Shown: in pieces, positions 31,467 through 32,361 of the stretch | Position numbering within the stretch: position 1 is the first letter of the stretch | Layout: each line of letters starts with the position of its first letter | Source: Anaerolineaceae bacterium UBA5838 | Lineage (GTDB): Bacteria; Chloroflexota; Anaerolineae; Anaerolineales; Anaerolineaceae | Direction: 5' to 3' | Assembly: GCA_002432795.1 (NCBI GenBank) | Contig: DJGU01000027.1 | Coordinates: forward strand, 570-32,930 | Length of the DNA: 32,361 bases | Position numbers and translations under genes: made by a program | The notes under the pieces: generated by a model | Told to the model about the DNA's origin: nothing | Databases searched by the model: none | What the model saw: only the letters and a program-made list of their open reading frames with translations

Positions 31467-32030
31467 TTGTCTGAAGAATTAGATGAAGTAACTCTGATCA
31501 ATCTTGCCCGCACAGATCCTGATGCTTTCGGCGTTTTATACGAGCGCTATGTTGAAAGGATCTATAACTACGTATTTTTTCGGGTTGGCAATGCCAGTGA
31601 TGCGGAAGATTTAACCTCCAAAGTCTTTTTTAAAGCGCTTAAAAGCATTGGCGGTTACAAGCACATGGGTTTGCCATTTTCTGCCTGGCTTTATCGCATC
31701 GCGCACAATCTGGTTGCCAACTACCATCGCGACAGACTGCGTTCCAGGGAAATATCCATAGAGAACCTAATTCTACCGGATACGGGCAAAAATCCTGCGC
31801 CAGAACAAAAAATGCAGCAAAACCAGGAGACCGATTTCCTGCTCCGTATAATCAACGACCTTAGCCCCCAGAAAAAAGAATTGGTTTTGCTTAAGTTTGT
31901 TCAAAATCTTACCAATCAGGAGATTGCCTATATTTTCGGGAAGACAGAAGGCGCAATAAAAAGCCTCTATCATCGTACCTTGCTTGAGCTGCGTGATCGG
32001 GTTAAGGAATTGGAAAATCCTCGTATCTAA
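31467..32030 (+). CDS. ECF-type RNA polymerase sigma factor
   Basis: The 187-residue form starts at TTG 31467, five bases after GGAAGG, with a TATAAT at 31442-31447 upstream. A 44-codon extension to ATG 31335 would read through that promoter and has no family match. The sigma-2 region (about 19-88) shows D-P-D-A-F-G-V-L-Y-E-R-Y, D-A-E-D-L-T-S-K-V-F and the F-S-A-W-L-Y-R-I-A-H-N segment. The sigma-4 region (about 124-177) has L-S-P-Q-K-K-E-L-V-L-L and N-Q-E-I-A-Y-I-F-G-K-T-E-G-A-I-K-S, the helix-turn-helix that reads the -35. Both essential domains are present. The promoter set it controls is unknown. It overlaps the next gene by one base, typical of a sigma/anti-sigma operon. Confidence 0.9.
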   Translation: MSEELDEVTLINLARTDPDAFGVLYERYVERIYNYVFFRVGNASDAEDLTSKVFFKALKSIGGYKHMGLPFSAWLYRIAHNLVANYHRDRLRSREISIENLILPDTGKNPAPEQKMQQNQETDFLLRIINDLSPQKKELVLLKFVQNLTNQEIAYIFGKTEGAIKSLYHRTLLELRDRVKELENPRI

Positions 32031-32320
32031 TGAACAACAAAAGCGTTAAATTAAGCGAGATGAGCGAAAGAAACCCTATCAGTATAGATTTTGACCTCCA
32101 GCGTCTGGAAGAACGTTTTTCCAGATTATTTGGGCAACAGCAACCGCGTTCCACCTATGTGCAAGCTTTGAGGGAGCAACTCAAAAACTCGCGGATTTTT
32201 GAGTTGCGCCGGTCACTGGGGGCGATCCTCGTCGCGAGTTTTGGGGTGTTATTTGCTGGTGCGCTATCGGTCAGCATTGCTGTGCTGGCACAAAAAGCAC
32301 GCCGTCGGCTGAGCGCTTAG
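32030..32320 (+). CDS. Small one-TM protein, possible sigma-factor partner
   Basis: The 96-residue protein starts at ATG 32030, which shares its first base with the sigma stop (TAATG). It has an acidic and polar N-terminal half (about 1-60) with a leucine-patterned helix (L-E-E-R-F-S-R-L-F) and a conserved-looking P-R-S-T-Y-V-Q-A-L-R-E-Q-L. A single TM helix follows at 63-87, with a basic R-R-R end. By position it could be the membrane partner that holds the sigma factor. No zinc-binding or RskA-like anti-sigma motif is visible, and no family was recognised. The gene is complete. Confidence 0.6.
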   Translation: MNNKSVKLSEMSERNPISIDFDLQRLEERFSRLFGQQQPRSTYVQALREQLKNSRIFELRRSLGAILVASFGVLFAGALSVSIAVLAQKARRRLSA

Positions 32321-32361
32321 GCAGTTTGTTTGGTCTTGTAAGCTTCTAAGCTCCGGCGGAG

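Overview
The window looks like a chromosomal segment of an uncultured or little-studied Chloroflexota bacterium, probably of the class Anaerolineae. This is an inference from gene content: a DHH-CBS-CCA-transferase fusion, a serine hydroxymethyltransferase fused to aminomethyltransferase, a TGS/SAD-type nucleoside kinase, Thr/Pro-rich lipoprotein linkers, and intergenic spaces packed with palindromic repeats. No tRNA, rRNA, CRISPR array, prophage or complete mobile element was seen.

Layout. 1-512 holds the broken right end of an insertion sequence. 583-2653 holds a secreted C39-like cysteine peptidase and an unknown lipoprotein. 3000-4449 holds a divergent pair, an esterase-like hydrolase and a two-TM protein with a predicted cytosolic domain. 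4500-9221 is a minus-strand block: a beta-lactamase-fold membrane protein, the DHH-CBS-CCA protein and a GNAT acetyltransferase. 9222-9786 is a repeat-rich spacer. 9787-12950 is a plus-strand block: an alpha/beta hydrolase, then SH3 protein, PP2C phosphatase and OmpR-type regulator. 13069-13977 is polyphosphate kinase 2, and 14244-15062 is TatD on the minus strand, with repeat-bearing spacers on both sides. 15588-17325 is a compact operon: three-TM protein, TrmI-type tRNA methyltransferase and NUDIX hydrolase. 17429-18091 is ribosomal protein bL25/CTC on the minus strand. 18316-19008 is an SRAP (YedK/HMCES) protein. 19138-25698 is an operon of two starch-acting lipoproteins (GH13 and GH57) and a nucleoside kinase. 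25699-26791 is about 1.1 kb of non-coding hairpin mosaic. 26845-31223 is a minus-strand pair, a fold-type I aminotransferase and the 1040-residue GlyA-GcvT fusion. 31467-32320 is an ECF sigma factor overlapping a one-TM protein.

How the genes may work together. The two glycoside hydrolase lipoproteins can cut alpha-glucans at the cell surface. The fusion protein would couple both methylene-tetrahydrofolate-forming reactions of glycine and serine metabolism. TrmI, the CCA protein, bL25 and TatD are housekeeping nucleic-acid functions. The PP2C/regulator and sigma/TM pairs are two signalling modules whose inputs are not visible here.

The most striking non-gene signal is a mosaic of four unrelated hairpin types at 25743-26762, nearly all preceded by GTAG on one strand. 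That foot is the hallmark of REP elements moved by RAYT (TnpA_REP) enzymes. The most striking gene is the GlyA-GcvT fusion, whose linker looks like a decayed half of a second GcvT module.
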